Assembly (NCBI GenBank): GCA_027600665.1
Contig: JADGJL010000059.1
Location: 1 to 51,120, forward strand
Direction: 5' to 3'
Length of the DNA: 51,120 nucleotides
Origin: Irineochytrium annulatum
Lineage: Eukaryota; Chytridiomycota; Chytridiomycetes; Chytridiales; Chytridiaceae
Each line of letters opens with the position of its first letter. Position 1 is the stretch's first letter. The notes below the pieces were generated by a model. The model was given only the letters and a program-made list of their open reading frames with translations, made no database searches and had not been told where the DNA came from. Shown one piece after another: positions 9,733 to 21,306 of the stretch. Made by a program: the position numbers and the translations under genes.

Positions 9733-11718
9733 ATGGGGAACCAGCCCAGTACCCAAGATCCACCATCAACTCACACCTCGCCAACCTCGACAACATCCTC
9801 CAGGCGCCACTCGGTCGCATCCCCGGTCTTTACGGCCCCAACGACCCCTTCGGCATCCTCCAGGGACCTATCCCCTCCACCAGGATCCGCCGCACAGGCA
9901 GCAAGGAGCCTGTCACTTTCGCGAGCGACCAGCAGCAACCACGTCCCCATCGTGGCCGCATCGCCACCGCGGAGGAGGATGTCCAACCGGGACCGGGAGG
10001 GTTCGCCCCGGACCGCCTCCAGGCGCATCAGCGGGGGATTTAACTTGGGGAGCGTCTTTGGCGGTGGCGACAAGGACAGGGATCGGTCGTCGTCGTTGTC
10101 GTCGTCGTCCGCGGCGAATGCGAACGGGAACGGGTCGGTTGGAGTGTTGTCCGCCTCAGTGAACGGGAACGGGGGCCATGCCGTTGACGGGGTGCCTAAA
10201 TCGCCCCGCACGCGGTCAGGGAGCGTCGCGGAGACGATCCGATCCATGCTGGTGAAGACGCCGGTGGACGAATTTGGGCCCGGTTCGCCAGGATCCCCAC
10301 TTCGGCCAAGATCGACGTCCGGCGGCGGCGGGGGCTACTTTGGGTTCATGCCGGGAGGCGGTCATGGAGCCGGACTGCCGGGCGGGGGTCATGCGACGGG
10401 GAATGGGGCGGCGCCGAATGCGCCGGCGGCAGTGGGCGATGGTGCAGGATCGTCATCGTCTGTGCCAGGATCGAAGGGCGATACCCCTGGAAACGTCACG
10501 AATACGAGTCTTTTGAAAAAGGAGGAAGAACCCAAGGCGGCACCTGTGCCGACAAAGTCTGCGCCAGCGCCACCCGTGGTGGTGACCACGACAACGTCCG
10601 CGCTATCACCAGCCGGGAACAACATCTCCAGCGCGGCTTCAACTCACTCGGGGAAGGCGGGACACGGTGCAGATCGGAGTTTTAAGAATTCCTCACGCAT
10701 TGTTCACGCTTACGGAGTTGGCGGGATTGCACCCTTGGCTCCGCTGAATCAAAAGAAAGGAGAGCCGCCGAAGAAAGGTATTATGAGTTGGAGATTTTAC
10801 TGCTTGTCGATGCTGACATTCAACTGCAGAGGAGAAGTCATCCAACATACCAGTGATGGTTTCTTGGACTGGTGGAGGTCGAACTGTATATATCACGGGG
10901 AGCTTTAACAACTGGAAGCAGAAGATCAGGCTAACGAAGAGGTACATTTATAACGTTTTTTCTGCAATATTCGTGGCTGACGATGTGGGCTCCATTTTAG
11001 CAAATCGGACTTCTCGACGGTCATTGACATGCCGGCATCTCAAACTCATCGGTTTAAGTTCATCGTTGACGACGAATGGAAGTGTTCGGAGGATCTTCCG
11101 ATGGCGCAGGACCCGGATGGAAATTTGGTGAATTATTTGGAGGTGATGGATGAACGAGGGGAGAAGATCGGAGACGGGCTGGATTCCCTCTCACGAGATA
11201 TGCAGGGTACGAGCCATCGCCCTCTTATCTCCACAGTCACATGTTGAAATTTTGGTACAGAAACGTCTCTGGAGGTCGACATTCCCGAATCCCCGACTGC
11301 CACTTACACCTCTAAAATCCCCGGCTATCTCAACTGGCACCTCCAACCCCCGCCCACCTTCTCGGCTTCGCTTGCTAACCTCCCAAAGCCCGAGCCGCCG
11401 CCTCTACCGAACGACTACCCGCCGCTGCTTCCGCCGCACATGGAGAAGGTGCTACTTAACACGGCCGCTACCGCCGCCGCGAGCCAGGCGAATACCGGCG
11501 CGAGGGATGATAACAACGAGCTGCCGATGCCGAGCTCGGTCACGCTCAACCATCTGTATGCCTGCAGTATTAGAGATGGCGTTATGGCTTTGGCATGTAC
11601 GACACGATATCGGAGTAAGGTGGGTACCCGCTATTACCTTTTACAATGTGCGACGTTTCCCTGATTTTGGCATCTTCAGTACGTGACGACCGTTCTGTAC
11701 AAGCCGGTCTTTTCGTAG
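9733..11718 (+). CDS. AMPK/SNF1 complex beta subunit
   Basis: Scaffold and glycogen-binding subunit of the SNF1/AMPK energy-sensing kinase. Five exons are inferred: 9733-10777, 10830-10941, 11001-11206, 11261-11619 and 11680-11718, giving about 586 residues. The N-terminus MGNQPS fits an N-myristoylation signal after Met removal, as in AMPK beta and Sip2. A long Ser/Gly/Pro-rich region of about 340 residues follows. The CBM48 glycogen-binding domain is clear: VMVSWTGGGRTVYITGSFNNW, then FKFIVDDEW and DPDGNLVNYLEV. The C-terminal alpha/gamma-interacting (ASC) domain has IPGYL, LPPHMEKVLLN, SSVTLNHLYACSIRDGVMALACTTRYRSKYVTTVLYKP split by the last intron. This is the family's standard order; only the disordered N-terminus is longer than in animals. 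Confidence 0.95.
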
Positions 11719-12203
11719 TCGTCGTGAGCTTGAGTATCGGGTTTTCAACGGCTGGCTTCGGACGACATCTCGAGTACTCGTTCTTGCACTTCGGAGGAGT
11801 TATAAGGGCGAACTCTTGATGCATTGTAAAGACCCGATCCGTTTAATCGCGGGCAAATAATATACCACGATGGATGTACCGCCACGCGAGAATGATTGAC
11901 GGGGGTTTTGGATTGACTTCCCCCCCGTCCTTTTTGGGTTGTCTTGGGCCTTGTTTATCCTTTTTTTTTTTCTCTCACTTTTGTCAGGTTCTTTACTTTC
12001 GATAATAATCCCCCCACCCATTCACACAGCGTTGACGATTTGATTCATATGTTTGATAGTGCATACACGCAAGCAATGTAGTAACAAAATAAAAGCACAT
12101 GGCGAATACGTTCAGCACAGCATGGTTTATTATTCAGTTTACGTATTAGAATGCAATTGCATATTCCTCGTGGTCGTTTCAACAGACCTTTTGTTTTACT
12201 ACC
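11719..12203. other. Convergent 3' region between AMPK beta and mitochondrial EF-G
   Basis: No gene seen. The stretch holds a pyrimidine tract (about 11955-11978, with a run of ten T) and AT-rich sequence including AATAAAA near 12088, compatible with 3' end processing of the converging genes. Confidence 0.5.
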
Positions 12204-14898
12204 TCACTTCCGCTTCTCCTCAAGCGCCTTCTTGTACTCCTCAATGAGCTGAGTTTGAACGTATGGGGCTACGGGGTCGTGTCTTTTGTAGGCCATTGAG
12301 AACTCCCCCTTACCCCTTCGAAGCAATTTGAGTTAGGGCTCTGCATAAAACAAAGTACAAAAATTTAAACACTTACTGAGTAATCGAGCGCAAGTCGGTC
12401 GAGAACCCAAACATTTGGTTCAAAGGAACTTCGGCATTGACTTCGACATAGTCGTCCCTAACCTCCGAGTCGGCGATCGTCCCCTTCCGCTTGTTAAGGA
12501 GCGCAATAGCCGGACCCTAAAGTTTAAGTTAGCACGCAGCGTTAAACGTCGGCGAAAGAAACACACCTGAAACTCTACGGGCGCCGTCAAGCTGACCTCC
12601 ATGATCGGTTCAAGGATTTGAGGACCCGCCCTAAGAAAAGCTGCGAAGACGTGCACGTTCAATTGAAAACGCTCCCAACCACCAAAAATCAGCCGACAAA
12701 AACAACACCCACCGTCCTTGAACGCATACAACGCCGCTAGCCTGAACGCCAGCTCGCTCGAGTCAACAGCGTGTGCTAATCCGTCCTCGATGACGAACCG
12801 GACATTGTTGACGATCGCACCAATCTGCGCCCCCTTCTCCACGCCGTCCCTGAAGCCCTTCTCGATAGCGGGGATGAACTGATGGGGGACGTTCATCCCT
12901 ACGGTCGCGTTCTCGAACTCGGCCGTTGAGCCGTCCTCAGAAGGTTCATCCATCGGCTCGATGTAGCCGATGACGCGGCCGAACTGGCCGGAGCCGCCGC
13001 TTTGCTTCTCTGCATCGAGAAGGTTAAACAAGAGTTGGAGGCAGCATCACGCAAGGTACGCACTGTGGGTATAGTTGAAATCGGCGCGCTGCGTGATGGT
13101 CTCCCGGTACGCGACTTGCGGCTTCCCCGTAACACAGTCCGTGTTATACTCCCTCTTCATCCTCTCCACATAAATCTCTAAATGCAGCTCCCCCATCCCA
13201 CTTATAATGGTTTGCTTGCTCTCGTTATCAATATGCACCCGGAACGTTGGATCCTCCCTCTGAAACCTGCTGAGCGCCTTGGAGAAGTTTGGCGTCTCCT
13301 TCCCCCGTGGCGCGAGCGAGAGCGAGATCACGGGCTCGGGCACGAACATGGAGCTCATGGCTACCTCGTGCGTCCCGTCCGTGAATGTGTCGCCCGACGC
13401 GCATTCAATCCCAAAGAGGGCGCAGATCTCGCCCGAGCCGACTGCGTCAATGTCCTCCATCTCGTTAGAGTGCATGCGGACCAGGCGGGGGACTTTCACG
13501 CGCTTGCCCGTGCGCAGGTTGTGCACCCAGTCGCCTTTGCGAAGGGTACCTTGGTAGATCCGGAGGTAGGTGAGCTGACCGAAGCGGGACTCCTCGAGCT
13601 TGAAGGCGAGGCCGAGGAGCGGCGCCGTGGACGAGCTCGTCAGCTCGACCTTGGCCTCGTCGTTCTTTGTGTCCAGTCCTGTGTTGATGACCTCATACGG
13701 GGCCGCGAGGTAGTCCCGCACACCGTCCAGCAAAGGCTGAACGCCCCTGTTGTGGTAAGCAGACCCCAGGAACACGGGGCAGAATGTCCTTGCAATCGTC
13801 GCGCGTCGAATAGCCTCCTGAAGCTGCTCGGTGGTGGGGATTTCCTCATTCAGGAAGATCTCGCCCAAATCCTCATCGACGTCCGCGACGGTTGCAACCA
13901 GTTCCTCCCTCTTCTTCTTTGCGGCGTCTAAAAGATTCACTGGGATTTCCTTTTCAACGACAGTCTCTCCCTTAGCCCCTTCATTGAAGTAGGCCTTCAT
14001 GGCGACGAGGTCGACGACACCAGCGAGATCTGCCTCTGAGCCGATGGGGATCTGGACGAAGGCGGCGTTCAGGCGAAGTTTTGTGCGCATCTGGCCAAGG
14101 ACGCGCTCGGGGTTAGCGCCTGCGCTTTTAGGGTTCTGAAGGTTAACAACAACAATGCCCCTTAAAGAACTGGTCATAAAAAAGCGGCGCACCGATCAAG
14201 TTTGTTAATGAAGCAAATCCGCGGGATATTGTATCGCTTCATCTGACGGTCGACGGTGATGGTTTGGGATTGAACTCCTCCTACGGCGCAGAGGACAAGA
14301 ATCGCACTGTCGAGGACTCGAAGGGCGCGCTCGACCTCGATTGTGAAGTCAACATGACCTGCAAGAAGTTGGTAAACATCAGGGCCGGGGATTCCAACAG
14401 CTTCGAACCTGGGGTATCGATGATGTTGATCGCAATGTCCTTCCAATTTGCATACGTCGCAGCAGATTGGATAGTGATGCCCTTTTCCCGCTCCAACTCC
14501 ACTGTGCAAGGACGTCAACAACCATGACCGTAATGACAACAGCAAAAGTACAAACTCGAGTCCATCTTCGCGCCAACGTTGTCCTTGCCTCGCACCTCAT
14601 GAATTTCCGAGATCCTGCCGGTGTAGTAAAGAATCCGCTCCGTCAGAGTCGTCTTGCCGGAGTCAATGTGCGCGCTGATGCCGATATTCCGCTGCTTCTT
14701 GAGCCGCTGCTCGTCCGCCGGGTCCAGCGGGGCTGTCGCTGTGGCGGTCGCGGTTGAAGAGCAACGGCAAAGAAAGGCTGGAAACGGGGCGGGGGCCGCA
14801 TGCATCTTGGCCGTCTTCACGCCCAGCAGCCGCGCGGCCGTACCAGCGACCCTTACGGCAGCCGTCGCGGTCCACCGTGTCGTGGTCGCGATGGCCAT
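12204..14898 (-). CDS. MEF1: Mitochondrial translation elongation factor G
   Basis: Translocase GTPase of the mitochondrial ribosome (MEF1/GFM1 family). The start at 14898 gives an Ala/Arg/Thr-rich presequence ([19 protein letters not shown]) typical of matrix targeting. The G domain follows, with G1 [20 protein letters not shown]3 DTPG and G4 FINKLDR in separate exons. The large exon 13047-14190 covers the rest of G, domain II ([22 protein letters not shown]) and domain III ([32 protein letters not shown]). Domain IV includes [18 protein letters not shown]. The C-terminus runs [11 protein letters not shown], then across an intron [20 protein letters not shown], ending EEKRK at 12204. Around seven exons; no frame defects seen. 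It is GFM1-type rather than GFM2 because GKGEFSM and the whole domain series match the elongation form. Confidence 0.95.
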
Positions 14899-15011
14899 CG
14901 TTCCCGAAGCCACGTCAGAGATCAACAAAAAACGCAAAGGGAAGATGACAGCTCCTTCCCAAGCCTCTTACAAGCCCTCGGACGCCAGACACCATCATTG
15001 AATTTGAAACA
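14899..15011. promoter_or_regulatory. 113 bp divergent promoter, MEF1 and GST
   Basis: The only sequence between the MEF1 start (minus) and the GST start (plus). No TATA box is evident. It probably serves both genes. Confidence 0.4.
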
Positions 15012-15912
15012 ATGCTCGTTCACATGTCGCTGGCCAGCCTCCTTTTGGCGGTCCTCCTGCCTTCGGCGACTGCTACGGCGCCCCAGGACATCCTCGGTGA
15101 CAACTCCCCGCATGCCTTCGCCGCGAATGCGACCGACACGATGCTGGAAAACTTCTCCTATAAGGTCATCTACTTCCCCGTGCGCGGCCGCGCAGAGCTG
15201 TCGAGGGTGATGCTGGAGTACGCCGGCGCGAAGTGGGAGGATGAGCCGCCCAGAGACTGGCCAGCGACGAAGAACCAGCAGCCGTTTGGGCAGGTTGACC
15301 TCTTTGAGTAACTGATTCGTAATCGCCGTTTCACAGCTGCCCGTGCTGGTTGAATACAAGGATGGCATCGAGTATTTCCGTCTCGCGCAATCGCACGCAA
15401 TAGAAAGATTCGTGGCAAACAAGCTAGGTTAGTTCTTCTCGTTTGTGCCACAGGTGGGCACCGATGTTAACTCCTGCGACCTAGGGCTCGTGCCAAAGGA
15501 TCCGTACAAGCGAGCCGAACTGGAGGCCATCTTCGAGAGCTACTTGGATCTCGAGGTCCTCTGGAGGACTGCTTCACGCGCCGCTGAGGTTGAGGAACGT
15601 GAGAAGCTCATCAACGCCTTTTACGACGTCCACCTCCCAAATTTCGCGCGCTTCCACGAGCCCATCCTCCACCGGAACGGCGACAACGGCGTCTATCTCG
15701 GGGAGAAGCTCACGTACGTGGAGTTGTTTGCGTACCTTGTGTTTGAGAAGATTATTGGCGACGAGGTTGGGATGGAGAGGGTGATGACGAAGTTTGAGGG
15801 GCACAGCCGGAAGCCCGGGTTTGTATTGATTTATGAGAAGGTCGCCAAGGAGAAGAAACTGGCCGGCTGGCTGAAGTCGGAGAGGCGGAACGTGCAGAAG
15901 CATTTTAAGTAG
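15012..15912 (+). CDS. Glutathione S-transferase, sigma-like, with N-terminal signal peptide
   Basis: Conjugates glutathione to electrophiles, or acts as a glutathione-dependent peroxidase/isomerase. Three exons: 15012-15289, then a short middle exon (about 15335-15425), then about 15484-15912. The second intron has donor GTTAGT and acceptor GACCTAG, which joins FVANKLG to LVPKDPYKRAE in frame. The N-terminal thioredoxin fold has YKVIYFPVRGRAELSR, where the Tyr before FPVRGRA is the expected catalytic residue, and LPVLVEYKDGIEYFRLAQSHAIERF, the cis-Pro and SNAIL/QSHAI region of sigma/alpha GSTs. The C-terminal helical domain ends KSERRNVQKHFK. Unusually, the first ~22 residues (SLASLLLAVLLPSATATA) form a hydrophobic signal peptide, followed by a ~25-residue spacer before the GST fold, so the enzyme is predicted to enter the secretory pathway. 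A downstream Met just before ENFSYK would give a cytosolic form. Confidence 0.9.
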
Positions 15913-16021
15913 ACTGTTCCCTTGTAGCATGCTTACAATCGTATGTGTTCATAATATGTCTATGCAATAATTATGTAAGCTACATAGATCGTGTGATATA
16001 CATTGTCGTTAATTCCCGTCT

Positions 16022-17994
16022 CTAATTCGCCTTCGCCTTTGCCGCCATCCACCGCGACAACGCGTCTCCCTCGGCCTCCTCTTCATGCACCGCCTCCACA
16101 TTCTCCTCCTCTTCGTCCACACCTATCGGCGTGTTAATCAGCTTCAACTCGAACTGAATCTCCGCGATTTGGTCCTTAAGCCGTGAATACTCCTTCAAGT
16201 TTTCCTCTATAATCGATAGGATAAGCAAGTAGTTTTCTATCTTCGCCTTTGAAATCTTTTCAAAGTCCTAATGCACACCCACGTGAGCTAAACCATCATT
16301 TCTCAATATTAAATCTTACCGGAATCTCATAAGGTATCTGATTCTTCCACACGGACGACTCGCCGTACGGCATCGGCCTAACCGGCCTCTGATACTTCTT
16401 GATCCCCTGCGTGGACGCCGCAAACGTCTTGAGCGCCCGAAACTTTTGACGCTCCTGTTTCTTCTCGTTCGCGTACGTCTCCTCGAGGTTCGAGACGACG
16501 ACGGCGACAATGATCTTCATGAAGATGAAGACGCCGATTACCATGAAGGAGGAGTAGTAAATAGCGGCCGGGATAAACTGGCCCTGTGCCTATGTAAAGC
16601 ACAACCGGTAAGTTACAGAGCCCTTGCGGTTAATGGGAAGATTGACCTCGAGGGCGTCGAAGCTCTGCACCCAGCCGATTTGCGTGATCATGATGAAGAG
16701 CGTGTACATTGCTTCGAAGGCATTACTACTCAGCAGAACATAGGATAACCCTACATGAAGGCAGGTCGGCAAACCCAGAGTCGTACGTTTGAAACATCGT
16801 GACCCCGCAGACCGCCCAAATGAACATAAGAATAATAAGGAGGATGATGATATTGATCATATCTACAAGGCAGGTGAGATAGGAGCTTCCTGTACCGCAA
16901 TTACCTGGAGTCGAGTCCACAATCGTCTGAACTACCGTCTGCACGCCGCTGAAGATAGATATACTCCTTAGAGATCGAAACGCGCGCAATACCCTAATGA
17001 TCCGCAGGATGTTTGCCGCGCCCAACGACGGGATTGCTAAAGCGGACGAGATGAGCAATTAAAAAAAGGGGAAGCCGCTACACCTGTCCCAATGATAGAG
17101 GTGAGCACGAGCAGGAGGTCGAAAATGTTCCAGCCGACCTTCCAAAACTGAACGAAGCCGTAGAACCACTTAAAGAGGATTTCGAGGATATAGAGCGCGA
17201 GGAAGATGTAATCCAGGAGGGTAAAGACAAATGTTCCTTCTTCCGCCTATGTGCGCAACAACAATGAGTTAGGACGAAGCTTAGAGACGCAAGGGCTTTT
17301 ACCAGGTTGTCATCCGTCTGCAGGGCGATCATGATCGAGTTCAAGAGGATGACTGTGAGCATGAAGAGTCTGAAAAAGTCGCCCTCTCCAAAGCGTGCTG
17401 CGAGGTCCTCACTGACATGGTTCTCGAGCGCCTCGTAGTCGTTGATATCGACGATGTCGGTGAAGTTGACGTACTTCTGCTCGAGCTTCGTGATGTTCTG
17501 TTTCCCCACGCAGCTTTCAAAACAACGACAACAACAGAAATGTGTCCCAAGCTCACATATTTAATGGCTTGCCCAAAGATAATTTTCCGGACTTTGTTAT
17601 AACTCTCGCTGCAAGAGTAGTAGGGCGGTCAGTAAGGCAACCCGACACAGAAGGATCACCTCTTACGTGTTATTATCATCGTCATCATCATCCCTCGGCA
17701 TGAACACATTTTGCGCGTTCTTCGCGGCGGACATATCAGGCGGCGCCGTCCCATCATTGAACCGAATCTTGGGCCCAGTCGATTTGTTGGCAAAAAACGC
17801 CTTGCGATTTGGGTTGGGCGTTTGGATCTGGCGCTCCTGCACGCCTGGCTGCAGTACATAAGCAAATGTGGGGCACAAGGGGACTGCCTTAGCGAGCAGC
17901 TCACCAGCTTAAATGAGTTAAAGGTCAGCATCACGTCGACGCCGGCACGGCCGAGCACACGGCGCTCGGCCCGGGTGATGCCGTCGGATGTCAT
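16022..17994 (-). CDS. CatSper4-like single-domain voltage-gated cation channel
   Basis: Six-transmembrane ion channel of the CatSper type, expected in a flagellar membrane. The N-terminal part (17994-17650) is hydrophilic with a poly-Asp run. S1 starts FFRLFMLTVILLNSIMIAL. S2/S3 are LLDYIFLALYILEILF and GWNIFDLLLVLTSI. S4 (LRIIRVLRAFRSLRSIS) has five Arg at every third position, an intact voltage sensor. S5 is INIIILLIILMFIWAVCGVTMFQ. The pore reads YTLFIMITQIGWV; CatSper4 proteins have TQDGWV here, so the filter Asp is replaced by Ile. S6 is MVIGVFIFMKIIVAVVVSNLEETYANE, followed by a coiled-coil tail (NLKEYSRLKDQIAEIQFELKLI) and acidic end. About nine exons. Best matched to CatSper4 by its pore; CatSper1-3 are less likely. 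An alternative upstream Met near 18096 ends in a stop. Confidence 0.85.
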
Positions 17995-18336
17995 GGGCGG
18001 AGAACGACTTGAAGGGCGTCAAACATCCAAATCTCATTGACATTCTCATTCCACCAGATCTCAATACTGTCCTTGCACAGGACGATTCCAAGCATTCTGC
18101 ATAGTCCTTTTTTTTTTTTTAGATCGATTACATACACACGAAGCTAGGGCAAGGAATTCTCGCTTTATCTTCTTGTTCTTTTTTCGTTACGCTCGTAGTT
18201 CACTCCGAAGCGACAAGGCTTAGTCAGCATCCGCAGGGTTGTTGGGGATAAACCGCAGTGAGACTGTGCGGGATCAAGTGGCTCGTCATTTTTTGGTTCG
18301 GCGACCATCTGGTCGACGTTGTTGCCCGCTTTCGCT
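17995..18336. promoter_or_regulatory. Divergent intergenic region, CatSper4-like and PIAS genes
   Basis: No gene is convincing here. It contains a T12-13 tract near 18108-18120 and separates two divergently transcribed genes, so it should hold both promoters. A short open frame read leftward from 18096 (MLGIVLCKDS) stops before joining the channel frame and could be 5' UTR or a missed first exon. Confidence 0.4.
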
Positions 18337-21012
18337 ATGGCGGATATGATATTTCAAGCTACCCCATATCAGGACCTCTACATGGCCAACATGGCCAACC
18401 ACAGCCATCGTCCTCACTTGCCAGCCGTCGCCTCGCCGGCTCCTGAGCCGACTGCACCCCCGCCCAGCTTGGATCGGATCCACCAGCTCACCGACAATGA
18501 CTATGCCACCATGGGAGGCCTCGTCGGCATGGACTTGGGCCAGATGCGACAGTGCCTGACTGTGAGTCTCATCCCCTCCTGCCCTCTGGATTGCCGACTA
18601 ACAGTCGGTTTAGGGCAACATCCCCCGGCTGACGATACCGAAGCTTAAGCTGGTCTTCCACTACCTGTGTGATCGGTTTAGGGTGCGGAAGTCCAACCAC
18701 AACCGGAAGGACGCCTGGGTTCAGGCTCTCACATCATTCCTCCACCAATCTGCATCACGGATCGCTGCGCCAATGACGGCCGCGCGGTCGTCGATACCAC
18801 CGTCTCATGGCATACTTTCCGCTTTAAGTCACGCGCATTCCCCGGCGCCCGTCCCGTTACGGCCGGCCGGTAATTGGGGCGGACAGCCGGCGCAGGCGCC
18901 AGGTGGGAACCCGCAGACGATGGCCGGCGCGCAGTTTGGCCTCACATTGCCGATTGGCGCCGAGGCGCACGAGAAAATGTATATGCATAACATGGTCAAG
19001 GTGGAACGAGCCATGTGAGTTTTAGTTATTTGCTACTTTTAAGTTTTGCTTTGTTAATGCTGCTTTGTATTTAAGGAAGCACATTCCACCCTCGTTCCAC
19101 TTCTTTCACGACTTAATGAACTTCATCCACTTCAAAGAAATCCCGCGCTTCAATCGCATCACCAGCTTCTACTTCCGCATCCCGGCATCCATCGTTCCCT
19201 CGATCGCCATGCCGCCGCGGAATAAAAAGACTCGGTGTTTTCTCTGCCTGTTCGCCGACGGCTTCTTTCAGCCGAACTCGGTTGGTGTCTCAATCGACCA
19301 GGAGATAGTCAACATGACGGAGAAGAAGACAAAAGCGGAGAACCTGAAGAACATGCTCGTCGTCAACATCACCGACATTGTGAGAAACTCCCTCCGAAAC
19401 GATCCGAGCGCTGCCACGTCGGGCCGGAAGATGACCATGCAGCTGAGCCCTCGGATTCCGATGACGTCGGAGGTTGTCGCGGTTGTAATGCTTTGCGAGA
19501 AACTTGACTTGGAGCAATGCACGGCGAAGTTCTATGAGCACGTGTTGAAAGCAAAAGGTTGCTGTTTTTTCAACTGGTGGGAGTTGTTATGTACTCATAT
19601 ACCTTTCGTAAGTTAGCCCCGAATATCAATCCCCTCAATCCTATCCACCTCTTTCCGGCGTTTAGACGCAGCGGTGAGGGAGCTCAGCGGGATCGTGATT
19701 GGGCGTCCTTACAAGAAACCCTGACGAACATGGCGGCCGCGGCAGTACCGAAGGTAGAGGTGAAGAAGGTTGAGGACGATGAGGTGGAGATGGGCGATAC
19801 GATTCTGTCGCTTCAGGATCCTTTGACGCTCGGAAGAATTGAGCACCCGGCGAAGGGGAGCCGGTGTATGCACGAGCAGTGTTTCGACGCGATGAACTTT
19901 CTGCAGTGCATGGAGACGGCTGATGTGTGGAAGTGCGTCGTTTGCAACAAGGTTGTGGCTCCGATGGTATGTTTCTGTTTAGTTCTTTATATGGTTTCCG
20001 CTCGTCTCACCTTCTCGCTTTACAGGAGCTTACCCTCGATACCCGTTTTCTCGAGTTGCTGAGAAAGTATAAATCAGCCGAGCGGTGCGTGATCCGAGCC
20101 GACGGCACCGACGCGCCGGTCGAGGAGCTAAAGCCGGATCGGACGAAGCATGGCAAACAAAATCGTTCGGATAGCCCCGACTCGTGCTCCAGTGGACCTA
20201 CCTTGGCCCCGGCACCTCCTCCTCCGAAGCGAGCGATTTCAGAGGTTATTTGCTTGGATAGCGACGAGGAGGACGACCCGGGCGGACAGGCGACGCAGCC
20301 TAGTGATTCTTCAGACGTTGTCGCGCCGCCCAGCAAGCGACCGAGGCTTGACAATTCGGAGGACGTGGCTGGGGCAACGGGCTCGACTGTGAGCGCGGGT
20401 CCCGTTGGAGCCGGCAGCGCCTGCAACGGCAGTTCGACAAGCGGCGTGAACGTGTCGGTGATGGGGAGCTCCGATTTGACGAGGATGGGGAACCACGATA
20501 GCGTTTGTGGGTCTGGGATAAGTACCCAAGGTGGCGGTAATGGGGTGGGAACGGGCGACAACGGACCTATGATTGGATTTATGGGTATGGGCATGGGGAT
20601 GGGGAATCACGGCGGTATTCCGAAGGTGGGGATGCGGAGCAATAGTGGTGGCATTAATAAGATGGAGATGGGGAGCGATGGGAGCGGAATAGGGACTCCT
20701 CTGTTGATCGATCAAACGAATCGCGGCATGCAACCGTGGGCAGGCCCTCCTGCTAGGGTCGTCGGACAATTCAACGGCGGTGGGTTTGCGAGCTATGGGG
20801 GGATCGGACGGTTCGGGAGTGCGGGTTTGCAAAATGGAGGTGGAGCTTTGCAGCATATGAGGGCGCATAATACGGGGGCACCCGCGCATCCGGGCGGGCC
20901 GAATCATGGGGTTCCAGGGGTCAATGGGGGAATTGGCGGACAGCAGGGTTTTACGGGGAAGCAAGAGACGGCGGATCCCGGGTTTTACTCATTTGATCAG
21001 ATGTTCTTTTGA
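18337..21012 (+). CDS. PIAS/Siz-type E3 SUMO-protein ligase
   Basis: Nuclear ligase that transfers SUMO from Ubc9 to substrates. Start chosen at 18337 (MADMIFQATPYQD). A SAP-like helical segment lies across the first intron (TIPKLKLVFHYLCDRFRV). The PINIT domain is recognisable in exon 3 (ASIVPSIAMPPRNKKTRCFLC, later EVVAVVMLCEKLDLEQ). The SP-RING is clear at 19800-19965: QDPLTLGRIEHPAKGSRCMH, then CFDAMNFLQCM and WKCVVCNK, with Cys-x-His and CxxC zinc ligands. After an intron, ELTLDTRFLELLRKY matches the post-RING segment. A hydrophobic SUMO-interacting motif with acidic flank follows (ISEVICLDSDEEDD). The last ~220 residues are Gly/Met/Asn-rich and low in complexity (MGMGMGMGNHGG). About six exons; the exon 3/4 junction uses donor GTAAGT at about 19609. 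Confidence 0.9.
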
Positions 21013-21306
21013 ATTGTGCATTTGTAGAAGTAAGAAGTAGCATCATCAAACACGCATATACACAAATATTAGCTGCTGGCATTCGTCTTTCAGGGCCTGC
21101 TCCTTTCTATGACAGCCCCCACGCGCGCTCATGAAGTCGCAATGGTCGCGTTTGAGCGTCACGCAGAGCGCTTTTCGTTCAAAAATTGCTGGACTGCAAT
21201 CGTCGCGGACATGACCAATAAACGGAAGGCGTTGCCGGCTGGGGCGAGCCTCAGCGTCGACAAGCGGGTGAAGGAGGTGGCGTATTGACGCAGTCTCATT
21301 GATTAA

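Noticed and set aside
13182..13931. A 249-codon plus-strand open frame
   Set aside because: It lies entirely antisense to the large MEF1 exon, which shows conserved EF-G motifs. The open frame is a codon-usage shadow in GC-rich coding DNA.
16741..16796. Reading SGFADLPS as part of the channel turret
   Set aside because: A GTACGA donor after MFQ(T) and the TAG acceptor before NAFEAM give a 58 nt canonical intron and keep frame. Reading through gives stops.
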